This document shows positions 17,243 to 25,408 of a stretch of 64,000 nt of DNA, one piece after another. The position numbers and the translations under genes were made by a program. The notes under the pieces were generated by a model, which saw only the letters and a list, made by a program, of their open reading frames with translations, was not told the origin of the DNA and searched no databases. Each line of letters opens with the position of its first letter. The first letter of the stretch is position 1. The DNA is from Agaribacterium sp. ZY112 (GTDB lineage: Bacteria; Pseudomonadota; Gammaproteobacteria; Pseudomonadales; Cellvibrionaceae), in assembly GCF_041346925.1 (NCBI RefSeq), contig NZ_CP166840.1, positions 1,736,001-1,800,000 of the forward strand. The letters run 5' to 3'.

Positions 17243-17746
17243 ATGAATCTTGATGAGTTATTACCCTTGTTGGGGAGGTCGGTGGTTGATTCTCAGTTAA
17301 ACAGCTTTTTGAGTGTCTTATCAGATGGCCTAGTAAGAGGTTTAGCTTTACCTTCTGGTGAGTATAGAACCTATTATGAAAATAGAAGTGATGGTTATTC
17401 GTTGGTGTTCACTGATGAAGCGATGTTTCTAGGTAGAGAAGATCAAGGTATTGGTACTGGTTCTTTATATTTAAGTGGCATATTTTTATACTCTGAAGGT
17501 AAGGACGACTATTCAGAATATGCTGGCTCAATGCCTAATGGTATTCGATTTGATGCTACTCAGAGCGATATTGCAAAAGTTCTGGGTGAAGCGTCTTGGT
17601 CAAGAGAAAGGAGGGATAAGTCTATAGCTGCAGAAAGGTGGGATACCTTCTTTGATTATCGACTACATATTACTTATTCAAAGAATACTTGTTGTCCTGT
17701 AGTTGTATCCTTAAATATTGCTGATAAGCCTTCAAGTAGGGTCTAA
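17243..17746 (+). CDS. Hypothetical immunity-like protein
   Basis: 167 residues, soluble. The pattern FxLYSEGKDDYSEYAGSMPNGIRFDATQSDIAKVLGEASWSRERR..AAERWDTFFDYRLHITYSK...VVVSLNI resembles a class of small stand-alone immunity proteins with a G-LP-GI-F ... LG-P ... WD ... LHI-Y pattern (DUF6392-like; I am not sure of the family number). Intact, with its own GTTATG-type start preceded by a weak GGGTC. No toxin remnant directly upstream. Confidence 0.6.
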   Translation: MNLDELLPLLGRSVVDSQLNSFLSVLSDGLVRGLALPSGEYRTYYENRSDGYSLVFTDEAMFLGREDQGIGTGSLYLSGIFLYSEGKDDYSEYAGSMPNGIRFDATQSDIAKVLGEASWSRERRDKSIAAERWDTFFDYRLHITYSKNTCCPVVVSLNIADKPSSRV

Positions 17747-17918
17747 CTCTGAATATAGTTACTAATGCGCTCTTCATAGAAGGTTTTTTTGGGCTATCGA
17801 TGGGCTCTGCGTATATATTATCACTAACGTTTTCGCTCTACATAGGTTTCCAGAATGCTTAATCGTGGTGTATTTAGATTTATTAAGGTATTCACTGGTG
17901 TGTTCGCTAGGAGGGATT

Positions 17919-18308
17919 ATGAAAACTAAAAATGAGTATGTTCAAGAAATTGCAGGTTTAATTCTTCAGTGTAAAAAAGTCATAGAAAATGAATGGGAGC
18001 AGCTTGTTTTTGTTTTTGATACTGCAGATGGGCATGTGGCCAACTCAGGATTTTTATATAATAGAGGAAAAGTAAGACCCGTTTCTGCAGGTATCGAATC
18101 TTCACCTTTGTTGTTGAGTGATACAATTATTGAGCTCCGTCAAGCTGTTGCTGTTGAGTGCGGTGATAAATTCAAACAGTTCCTTATTCAAATGGATAAA
18201 GAGTCTGGGCGGTTTAAAATTGATTTTGAATTTGATGATGCTAATAGGTGGACGATCGTCCCATCTAAAATGAAAGAGATGCGTGAAGCTCTACGGCCTA
18301 AATTTTAG
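17919..18308 (+). CDS. YezG/DUF600-like immunity protein (paralogue 5)
   Basis: 129 residues from ATG 17919, chosen because an AGGAGGG ribosome-binding site lies 5-10 bases upstream; an earlier in-frame GTG at 17865 would add an unrelated hydrophobic stretch. Motifs as in paralogues 1-4. From about 18236 to 18360 its DNA is nearly identical to paralogue 3 (12270-12400) and paralogue 2 (11100-11215), including stop and hairpin. The last intact member of the array. Confidence 0.77.
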   Translation: MKTKNEYVQEIAGLILQCKKVIENEWEQLVFVFDTADGHVANSGFLYNRGKVRPVSAGIESSPLLLSDTIIELRQAVAVECGDKFKQFLIQMDKESGRFKIDFEFDDANRWTIVPSKMKEMREALRPKF

Positions 18309-18322
18309 TTTTTGGTTTTAAA

Positions 18323-18348
18323 TACCCGCTTTATGCGGGTACTTTTTT
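18323..18348 (+). terminator. Rho-independent terminator after immunity paralogue 5
   Basis: TACCCGC / GCGGGTA stem (18323-18329, 18335-18341) with a five-base loop, then C and TTTTTT. Best-formed of the three related hairpins. The ~260 bases between it and the next gene show a short TAGCCCACCTTGTAGGTGGGC inverted repeat near 18410-18430 and no gene. Confidence 0.75.
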
Positions 18349-18615
18349 ATCTGATTATTGATTTTCTGGATCTTTTAGGAGGATTGGGCTTGGGTGGCGT
18401 TCAGTTGTTAGCCCACCTTGTAGGTGGGCAGTCGATGGCGATAATTTGATATAAGTTAAATAGCAGCGTTATTTCTTGATTTGTGCCTACTCGTTCATAC
18501 TTATGCTTAAATATTGGCCGTTTTTTTGTGCGTATTTGTGTGGTAGTTTTACTTATTTGTAATACGATTTGAGTAAGATAAAACACGGTTCAAATACGAA
18601 AGGGAGATCTCACGC

Positions 18616-19287
18616 ATGTATACCTCATTTACCCAGTTCTCGGCGGAAGTAAAACCCATTCTCGAGACGTTGGTGCGAGCAGGGAAAATCACCTCGGGTA
18701 AAATCAGTAAGACCGATCACCTCGATATGCCTATTTACCTCAAAGCGTATTGGGCCGTGTATAACAATGCTAAAAATGCGGATGGTCAGCGCCTGATTGC
18801 TGGTGTGCTAGATGACTTGAAGGATGCGCATGGCGTTTATGATAAGACGTCGGTGATGCGCTCTGGCAATATTCTTCAGGTTCACGGTACTACGTGGAGT
18901 ATTTTGTTGAACGACTGTTGGATTATGGGCGGCATTCATGGCGGCGCCACTTTTGAGCTTGCCTCTTATGCAGAGCAAAAAAATCTTTTTAATCTAAGTC
19001 ATACCGATAAAGACCCTGATGACTACGCGTTTAGAGTAACTGGTCGTGAAATTCTTGGTTTGTTGCATTTTGGTTATTCACAGTCCTCTTGCGCGCCTAG
19101 TTCTTTAAGTAGGTCGGTTGGCATTAAATCACTCTTGCGTAGTACTAACCCCAAAAAAGCTAAGGCCGCGACCTTTACTGAGTATCATCAGATTGTAGAG
19201 CAGACGACTCAGAGTTATCTTGCTAATGATGCTAGTAGGGCAAATGTGGTTGGAAAGTTGCTGGGGTTAAAGGCGCTGACGTCTTGA
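18616..19287 (+). CDS. Hypothetical protein, unknown function
   Basis: 223 residues, soluble, no signal peptide. Codon use is more like the core genome than like the AT-rich immunity array. GAAAGGGAGATC upstream provides a good ribosome-binding site. Segments of note: KAYWAVYNNAKNADGQRLIAGVLDDLKDAHG, VHGTTWSILLNDCWIMGGIHGGATFELAS, and TGREILGLLHFGY. I do not recognise a family. It separates the toxin island from the GDTGK system and belongs clearly to neither. The 445 bases after it (19288-19732) hold no gene that I can support. Confidence 0.6.
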   Translation: MYTSFTQFSAEVKPILETLVRAGKITSGKISKTDHLDMPIYLKAYWAVYNNAKNADGQRLIAGVLDDLKDAHGVYDKTSVMRSGNILQVHGTTWSILLNDCWIMGGIHGGATFELASYAEQKNLFNLSHTDKDPDDYAFRVTGREILGLLHFGYSQSSCAPSSLSRSVGIKSLLRSTNPKKAKAATFTEYHQIVEQTTQSYLANDASRANVVGKLLGLKALTS

Positions 19288-19732
19288 TGGAGTGACTTTT
19301 TCATGTATGTTTCTGCTGTGCTAGTGAATGTTCATAGCAATATAGGTTGGCGATTAGGACACAAGTGATTAGTTACAGGGTTGATTCTGTGATGATTTTC
19401 ATGTCGCCTTAATCGTCGTAGCAGGGCTCGATCTGGCAGTTAGTGATTATTTATGGCGCCTGCCATTTCAATCTTCGTTATTTAAGGCCATAACTAAATT
19501 TATACCCTCCTTTTTTATCAAACACAGTTTTGATGTGCTCTTTCTTTGTGGATCCATCTTGGATGGGGCGATTAAAACGCTGCTTATATGCTGCTCTTAG
19601 TATAGATTTTGATTTCTAATAGCAAATTACTCTTTAAGCCCTTCTGCTGTTTTTCATGCTGATAAATTCTATTTTGGCGCGGTATGTCTCTTTTGCTTGG
19701 CGTGGCTATTTATGCCTCATGGAGGGGGATTT

Positions 19733-19834
19733 ATGCAATGTTTCTTCGCTAAAATTAGGGTGATTTTTGTTGCTTGCTTTGATAATGAAAATCGCTTAAC
19801 GTCTGTGGCTGATTGCTGGTATTTATTCCAATGA
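19733..19834 (+). CDS. Possible 33-residue small protein just upstream of the GDTGK repeat protein
   Basis: ATG at 19733 is preceded at optimal distance by GGAGGGGG. The peptide MQCFFAKIRVIFVACFDNEN... has three Cys and ends in YLFQ, 16 bases before the repeat-protein start. It could be a leader/coupling ORF or a small substrate of the system. No homologue is known to me; the strong ribosome-binding site is the main evidence. Confidence 0.35.
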   Translation: MQCFFAKIRVIFVACFDNENRLTSVADCWYLFQ

Positions 19835-19853
19835 AATTACAAGGAGATGTATG

Positions 19854-20624
19854 ATGGAAGGTAAAAACTCTGTTTCTGAGTTAACACAAGATCTAGATAA
19901 ACTTGCTTCTCGTTTTCGTAATCGATTCCAAAATAGCGGTGATACAGGTAAAGATGCATTAGATGGTGACACCGGCAAGGGTGGATTAGATGGTGATACC
20001 GGTAAGGCATTTATTTCATCCGTCTCTAGTACTGAGAATTTAATTCGTGATCTGGATGAGCTATCACAGCGTTATCATAGATTAGGAAAGTTTAGTAACG
20101 GAGACACTGGTAAAGATGGCGGTGACGGTGATACTGGTAAAGGCAGTATTTTGGATGTCCGCGCCAATCTCACTCCTCTCTTTAAAGACATTGATGTTTT
20201 AGCTGATCGTTACCGCAACCGTTTTCCTGGAGCACTTGATGGGGATACAGGTAAGGATGCTGGTGTTATTTCGAGCCACTTAGATTCGCTCTTTGGTGAC
20301 CTAGATAATCTAGCAGCTCGTTATCGTGATCGCTTTGGTAAATTTGCCGCTGATGGCGATACCGGAAAAGGCGATGCCGCTGATGGCGATACCGGAAAAG
20401 ATGCCGAGTTATTTCAAGCTAGCCAAGGTATTGGCCGACTGATTGGTGATTTAGATAACCTCGCTGAGCGATACAAAACACGTCTGTCTAGTTTTGATGG
20501 TGATGGCGATACAGGTAAGGGCGGGGAGCCAGATGTTCTCAATCGTCAAGGCACCGTTATCAACTGGCCATATATTGGTGTTTCCATCGCTATTGGTGTT
20601 GTTCTAGGCGCCATCGTTTTCTAA
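19854..20624 (+). CDS. GDTGK-repeat protein with alternating amphipathic helical repeats and C-terminal membrane helix
   Basis: 256 residues from ATG 19854 (AAGGAG lies 7 bases upstream; ATG 19851 is also possible). Five blocks, each a helical repeat of consensus LxxDLDxLAxRYRxRFxxF (near residues 10-26, 62-80, 106-122, 141-158, 188-204) followed by one to three GDTGK motifs: 3, 2, 1, 2, 1, nine in all, commonly as DGDTGK(D/G). Nearly all GDTGK copies use different codons, so the motif is conserved at protein level. The end (WPYIGVSIAIGVVLGAIVF) is a membrane helix; there is no N-terminal signal. It heads an operon of modification-type enzymes and is the probable substrate. GDTGK strings resemble bacterial collagen-like tracts but the Gly-X-Y register is not kept. 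Function unknown. Confidence 0.85.
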   Translation: MEGKNSVSELTQDLDKLASRFRNRFQNSGDTGKDALDGDTGKGGLDGDTGKAFISSVSSTENLIRDLDELSQRYHRLGKFSNGDTGKDGGDGDTGKGSILDVRANLTPLFKDIDVLADRYRNRFPGALDGDTGKDAGVISSHLDSLFGDLDNLAARYRDRFGKFAADGDTGKGDAADGDTGKDAELFQASQGIGRLIGDLDNLAERYKTRLSSFDGDGDTGKGGEPDVLNRQGTVINWPYIGVSIAIGVVLGAIVF

Positions 20625-20702
20625 ATATAGGGGTGTACTAGGTATCGATAAATTTAATACTTAGTATTGCCTTCTATTGTCTTATTCTTTGCGGGCTTAA
20701 AT

Positions 20703-21773
20703 ATGCAACCTAGGCAAAAGGTCGTATTGATTGGTGCTGGTGATTTGGCTGTGCGCATCGCAGCAGGTTTACAGCTGTCTTCATACGATATTGATATTGA
20801 TCTTGTAAGCCGCAGCCCTCATGTGTATTCAAAAGCCTGCCTATTAAATAGTTCGGCTATTGGGGCGAACTTCGCACGAGTGGCTGCATACCAGGTTGAT
20901 GTTTTAGACTCGGGGCAGCTTGAGAGTTATATTGAGCATGCAGGGGGGGATATTTATATCAACTGTGCAAGCCTGCTCTCTCCATGGGCTTACTTAAGTA
21001 CGCCGAGCCCTACTGCAAAAAAACTTGGCAGCCTTGCCTTTGCCGCTCAGCTTTGCGCTCAATTACCCGCAGCTTTTCGAATCGCCGATTCGTTACGGCG
21101 GTTGGGTGCCGAATCTAAATATATCAACTGTTCCTTTCCCGATTCAGTCAACGTAATTCTTGCCAAGAATGATTTGGCACCACTGTGTGGGTTGGGGAAT
21201 GCAGGTATGCTGCATCGTTTTTTACAGGTGCATAACCCTAGAGCTGAAATACGTGTAGTTGCTCACCATGCAGTGGTACAAGCTTTATTGTGCGGTGATT
21301 ACAGTAATGAAGCGCTTTGCTACGTTGAGTTCAACGGTGAGCCAAGGTCTTGGTCTGATCTTGTGGTTGGCACAGCCCCGCTAGAACGAAATATTCTCCT
21401 TAATCAGCTTACTGCAGCCCATGCAGTTGATGTCGTTATTGCCCTGCTAGATTCGTCACGAAGCCTTTCAACGAGTCTACCTTCTCCGAGTGGCTTGGCT
21501 GGCGGTTATCCATGTCGCATAGAGGAGGGGCGATTAATATCAGAGAGTTGCCAGTATTTGTCGCATGAGCAAGCGATTACTCTAAATAAGCAAGCTGCAA
21601 AGTTGGATGGCATCGAGCATATTGACGAGTGTGGCATGGTGCATCTTACTAGTGAGCTAAAAAACAATTTACCGGAATCATTACGTTTTATGGAAGCGCC
21701 TTTAAATGTAGAAAACGCATTAGATCAATTTGGTCGCTTAAATCGTCTCTTATCTAACGCTAATAAAGTCTAG
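20703..21773 (+). CDS. NAD(P)-binding Rossmann-fold oxidoreductase-like protein (dehydrogenase or saccharopine-reductase type)
   Basis: 356 residues from ATG 20703; an upstream in-frame TTG at 20667 would add a hydrophobic stretch and lacks a better ribosome-binding site. A dinucleotide-binding VVLIGAGDLAVRIAAGL opens the protein, with an Asp/Arg pair after beta-2 (IDLVSRSPH) suggesting NADP-type recognition. The segment YINCSFPDSVN...GLGNAGML resembles the loop before the catalytic domain in malate/lactate or saccharopine dehydrogenase relatives. The exact substrate cannot be assigned. It lies 78 bases after the repeat protein, and its stop overlaps the next gene. A saccharopine-like reductive amination of the repeat lysines is an attractive but unproven idea. 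Confidence 0.65.
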   Translation: MQPRQKVVLIGAGDLAVRIAAGLQLSSYDIDIDLVSRSPHVYSKACLLNSSAIGANFARVAAYQVDVLDSGQLESYIEHAGGDIYINCASLLSPWAYLSTPSPTAKKLGSLAFAAQLCAQLPAAFRIADSLRRLGAESKYINCSFPDSVNVILAKNDLAPLCGLGNAGMLHRFLQVHNPRAEIRVVAHHAVVQALLCGDYSNEALCYVEFNGEPRSWSDLVVGTAPLERNILLNQLTAAHAVDVVIALLDSSRSLSTSLPSPSGLAGGYPCRIEEGRLISESCQYLSHEQAITLNKQAAKLDGIEHIDECGMVHLTSELKNNLPESLRFMEAPLNVENALDQFGRLNRLLSNANKV

Positions 21774-23584
21774 TGCTAGATAATATGATTTCTGAACATA
21801 CCTTGCTTGGATCCTTCTCGTCTGACCTCATCAAAGAGCACCCTAGTTATGAGTTTGTGCAGAACCTCCACGCCCGTAATCATCAGCATCAGCTGTTTGT
21901 CGATTCTCACTGCATCATTTACGCGCCTTTTATCATTAAGCATGATGATGTCGTTGTTGCTGCTAATCCATTAACTGATAGGGATAAATACGCCCTTAAA
22001 GATTTTTCAGAAAGTTGGCAATCCGGTGATGTTGATTCTTCCTTGGTTTTAGTTGAGCAGTGTAGTCTAAGCTGTGCATTACTGGTTTATTCTGAAGGTG
22101 ATTTAGTTCTTGTACGTGATCGTCTCGGTGTTGACGATGTCTATTACCACTGCAGTGAAGATATTTGTGGCGTATCTACAAATTTAACCCTGTTAGTGGA
22201 TGCTTTTTTTCCTCCTCAAAGTGGTGGAGGGCGAAGCCCCAATATTGATTCCATGTTCAATCATTTTCTCTATGGTCGGCCCAGAGCTGGGGCATCGTTA
22301 TTTCATGGGATTCATAGTGTTGAGGCGGCAAACTTTGTGACAATTAATGGAGGAGTTAAAAGCGGACGATATTGGTCGCCATTGGATAAGCCGCTACCTC
22401 TATTACGGCGTGAAGAGCGCTTAAAAGTATTAGAAGACACTCTGGAGAATGCGTGTTTGCAAAGCTTTAGTGAAGAGGGCAATGCTATATTTTTATCTGG
22501 CGGGCTCGATTCCAGTTATATTAGCTATATAGCAGGGAGTCAATGGAGAAAAAAACGGGGGGGCAACATAGACGTATCTTGTTACACCGTGAGCTATGAT
22601 GACCCACAATTCGATGATGAAGCATATTATGCAAATATCGTTAGTAAAGCTTACGACCTTCCATTAACTAAAGTCTCACTTAATGAAGAGAATGTATTAC
22701 ATTACCTGAAGCAAGTGCTTGATTCACCTCAGCCCCTTAGTGCCTGGGCTGGAATCTGTAATCATGCGCTTGTAGATGCTGCCGTTAATGATGGGTATTC
22801 GCATATCCTTTCTGGTTTGGGATCAGACGAAGTACTTGGTAATTATGACAAGATGCTTGATTACTATTTTCGTGTGCGTGATATCGTTAAAGATGGCGGT
22901 GTTAGAGCGGTTAATTTACTAAATTATGTTAATGAGCTTGATAAGATCCTATTTCCAGGTGTTGCGGACTTTTTTAATCCAGATTCCTTGCGTGATATAT
23001 TAGCAGATAATCATCTTTTGGATTTCAATATTGAAGATTTGAAATACTTTTATCAAAGTTGTGGTGGAGTCGATAAAGATAGTCATTTATTTTCATTTAT
23101 GGTTTCGCATGAATGTCATCATCGTATCCCTGACTTATTATTGCGGAATTTTAATGTCTATCCGCGCCAACTTGGCGCTAATATCGTATATCCCTTTCTG
23201 GATCCACAGTTTGTAGAGCAGGCATGTTCGCTTTATCCTCAAGAGCGATTCTTATATGAAGATGATAAGTGGCTTAGTAAAGTTAGCTTAAAAATGATTG
23301 TTGCCGAAAAGTTTCCTGAAGAAATATTGAGTCGTAAGCGCGGAACATTCGATTTTCCATTTAAAACATGGCTTAAACAATCAGAGTTCTATGATTTTGT
23401 TCGTAATCAGCTTGAGCAAAGCGAGTTTTGGTTGTCCGGTATTGTAAATGAGGAAGTCCTGGATCGTTATTTGCTATATATGAAATGCAATAAGGAAAAT
23501 CAAGCCATTGATCATGGCTCCTGGGCGAATGAATTGTGGGTGCTGTTAACTGTAAGCGCCTGGTACAAGAGGTATATTCAATGA
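21773..23584 (+). CDS. Asparagine-synthetase-like ATP-dependent amide ligase lacking the glutaminase cysteine
   Basis: 603 residues from GTG 21773 (599 from ATG 21785). The N-terminal ~210 residues are a class-II GATase-like domain, but there is no Cys at position 2 or any M-C-G start, so glutamine hydrolysis is unlikely. The C-terminal domain has the PP-loop SGGLDSSYISY near 242, CYTVSYDDPQFDDE, and SGLGSDEVLGNYDK, which activate a carboxylate as acyl-adenylate. Relatives that lost the Cys (beta-lactam synthetase, lasso-peptide cyclase) use an amine of the substrate and form lactams or amides. In this operon it could join Asp and Lys side chains in GDTGKD or amidate Asp (inference). The stop overlaps the next gene (ATGA). 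Confidence 0.85.
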   Translation: MLDNMISEHTLLGSFSSDLIKEHPSYEFVQNLHARNHQHQLFVDSHCIIYAPFIIKHDDVVVAANPLTDRDKYALKDFSESWQSGDVDSSLVLVEQCSLSCALLVYSEGDLVLVRDRLGVDDVYYHCSEDICGVSTNLTLLVDAFFPPQSGGGRSPNIDSMFNHFLYGRPRAGASLFHGIHSVEAANFVTINGGVKSGRYWSPLDKPLPLLRREERLKVLEDTLENACLQSFSEEGNAIFLSGGLDSSYISYIAGSQWRKKRGGNIDVSCYTVSYDDPQFDDEAYYANIVSKAYDLPLTKVSLNEENVLHYLKQVLDSPQPLSAWAGICNHALVDAAVNDGYSHILSGLGSDEVLGNYDKMLDYYFRVRDIVKDGGVRAVNLLNYVNELDKILFPGVADFFNPDSLRDILADNHLLDFNIEDLKYFYQSCGGVDKDSHLFSFMVSHECHHRIPDLLLRNFNVYPRQLGANIVYPFLDPQFVEQACSLYPQERFLYEDDKWLSKVSLKMIVAEKFPEEILSRKRGTFDFPFKTWLKQSEFYDFVRNQLEQSEFWLSGIVNEEVLDRYLLYMKCNKENQAIDHGSWANELWVLLTVSAWYKRYIQ

Positions 23585-24402
23585 TCAGTATTATAATCGC
23601 TTGGAAAAATAGGGATGAACTCTATCGTAGTATTGATAGCTTTATCAACGTTGTTAATGTGCTAAAAGGCGAAGTGATTTTGGTGAATTATTGTGGCCAA
23701 TTAGATTATGAGCGTTTGCCCAAGCACGACGACCTGCGTATTGTCGAAATCACCGGTAGAGATTTCTTCAATAAGGCATCGGCTAATAATATTGGTTCCT
23801 CCTATGCGAAAAATAATAATCTGTTTTTTTGTGACTGTGACATTGTGTTAGAGCTGGATGCTGTTCAACGATGCCTTGAATTATTAGTCTTGCCAAAGTC
23901 TTTTGTCACTATTAAGCATGTTCAAGAGGAGAAGATTAACGCGATTGATATAAACCATATTCAGTGTTTTGGTTATCATATGATTATCAAAACGCGCGAT
24001 GGTCAGCAGGTAGAGATTGTTGATTTTGAAGAAGATGCGGCTACAGGCATACGCAATGCGCCTGGTCTTCTGTTTTTGACGCAAGATCATATGCAGAAAA
24101 TTAATGGTTATAGCGGTTTTATGCAGGGCTGGGGTTGGGAAGATCAAGATATGATCTGCCGATTAACATTGGGGCTTGGCCTAAGTAGGCAGCAACACGG
24201 CACGTTACTGCACTTATCACACGATGATCATTCACGAACTAAGGAGTATCCAGAGGTAAGTAGTCGCTGGGAAAGTCGGGATAGAATGTTTAGAAGCGCA
24301 CTATCGCGTTATGACCAAAATATCTTCTTAGGAACCTTACAGGAAGATTTGCTAAGCCACTCAACTAGGGAAGTTACTCGGAGTACATTATGCACCGCGT
24401 AA
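23581..24402 (+). CDS. GT-A glycosyltransferase, galactosyltransferase C-terminal-domain type
   Basis: 273 residues starting at the ATG that overlaps the ligase stop. The N-terminal half is a short GT2-type Rossmann domain (MISIIIAWKNRDELYRSIDSF) with a DxD-like FCDCDIV near residues 82-88. The C-terminal half carries the Glyco_transf_7C signature FMQGWGWEDQDMICRL near 178-193, as in beta-1,4-galactosyltransferases and polypeptide GalNAc-transferases. Cytosolic, no signal peptide. Acceptor unknown; operon context points to the repeat protein. The 3' end overlaps the next GT by 13 bases. Confidence 0.85.
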   Translation: MISIIIAWKNRDELYRSIDSFINVVNVLKGEVILVNYCGQLDYERLPKHDDLRIVEITGRDFFNKASANNIGSSYAKNNNLFFCDCDIVLELDAVQRCLELLVLPKSFVTIKHVQEEKINAIDINHIQCFGYHMIIKTRDGQQVEIVDFEEDAATGIRNAPGLLFLTQDHMQKINGYSGFMQGWGWEDQDMICRLTLGLGLSRQQHGTLLHLSHDDHSRTKEYPEVSSRWESRDRMFRSALSRYDQNIFLGTLQEDLLSHSTREVTRSTLCTA

Positions 24403-25397
24403 GCGTTTGCATGATTGTGCGTGATGCCGAAGAAGTACTCGAGCGCTGTATTGATAGTCTTGCGGGGGGGTACGATGAGCTATGTATTGTCGATACAGGC
24501 TCTACGGATAACACGGCTGATATTGCGCGGCGTCGTGCTGATATTTTTGAGCGCTATACGGGCTGCAATAATACTGATCAGAAAATAATTGATTTTTCTG
24601 ATGCGCGTAATCGCTGTGTTAGGCTAGCGCAAGGAGACTGGATTCTTTCGATTGATGCTGATGAGGTGTTTAGCAATAAGTCAGATAAGACGATTAAACA
24701 GCTGCTAGAGGTTGAGAATAAAACAACAGCTGCAGCAATTACTATTAGCCGTGGACAGACTCAATGGTTGGCCATAAGGCTATTTAGGAATATGGCTGAA
24801 CAGCGTTTTCACCATGCAGTTCACGAGGTTGTTAACGTCACGGGAGAGGTCATTACACTCAGAGACTTATGTATTCAGGACTTGGGGCAGAGCCAAAAAA
24901 CGGAAGAATCTGCTTCACGAAATGCTCGTATATGTAGGAATTTATTAAATCAAAACCCAGCTGATCTTAGAGCCATGTTTTATCTCGCGGAGGCCCTGCG
25001 TAAGCAAGGAAAATTTATCGAGGCTGGTGATGCATATATGGATTGCCTTGATCACCCTCAGTTATCAACTGCGTATCGCTGCGCCACATTAGAGTCGCTA
25101 GCAACTTGTTTTCTTTATTTAAAGAAGTGGCAAGAGGCTATAGATTGTGCGCAAATGGTGGTTGACCTACATTCGGGGCTTGCGGAAGCTTACTGTTTAA
25201 TGGGGGATGCGAATTTAGCTTTACGCAACGTGTCAGAGGCCAAGGCATGTTATCTGAAAGCAAAAGAGCAGAAATTTCCGCCAGATAACTACAGCTTGTT
25301 TGTGCGTAAAGGGTCATATGGTGAATACCCTCAGCAACAATTGAGTGCTTTAGAATTACTTTGCAAGAAGCACGATATCGAATATGAGGTTGTTTGA
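24390..25397 (+). CDS. GT2 glycosyltransferase with C-terminal TPR repeats (SunS-like architecture)
   Basis: 335 residues. Residues 1-100 are a GT2 domain: VSVCMIVRDAEEVLERCIDSL, CIVDTGSTDNTADIA near 31-45, FSDARNRCVRLAQGDWILSIDADEVF near 70-95 (DAD metal-binding triad). From about 190, TPR-like helices follow (DLRAMFYLAEALRKQGKFIEAGDAY, WQEAIDCAQMVVDL, AEAYCLMGDANLALRNVSEAKACY). The same GT2-plus-TPR layout is known in SunS, the S-glycosyltransferase of the glycocin sublancin, and in related peptide-modifying GTs. A run of seven G lies at 24464-24470. Last gene of the plus-strand operon; it converges with the methyltransferase gene 12 bases away. Confidence 0.85.
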   Translation: MHRVSVCMIVRDAEEVLERCIDSLAGGYDELCIVDTGSTDNTADIARRRADIFERYTGCNNTDQKIIDFSDARNRCVRLAQGDWILSIDADEVFSNKSDKTIKQLLEVENKTTAAAITISRGQTQWLAIRLFRNMAEQRFHHAVHEVVNVTGEVITLRDLCIQDLGQSQKTEESASRNARICRNLLNQNPADLRAMFYLAEALRKQGKFIEAGDAYMDCLDHPQLSTAYRCATLESLATCFLYLKKWQEAIDCAQMVVDLHSGLAEAYCLMGDANLALRNVSEAKACYLKAKEQKFPPDNYSLFVRKGSYGEYPQQQLSALELLCKKHDIEYEVV

Positions 25398-25408
25398 TAG
25401 AAACGAAT

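Noticed and set aside
19854..20624. GDTGK protein as an ordinary bacterial collagen-like protein
   Set aside because: Gly-X-Y register is broken between motifs, there is no proline, tracts are very short, and helical repeats intervene.
20667..20702. TTG start adding twelve residues to the dehydrogenase-like protein
   Set aside because: ATG 20703 gives a normal Rossmann N-terminus; the extension is hydrophobic and not preceded by a better ribosome-binding site.
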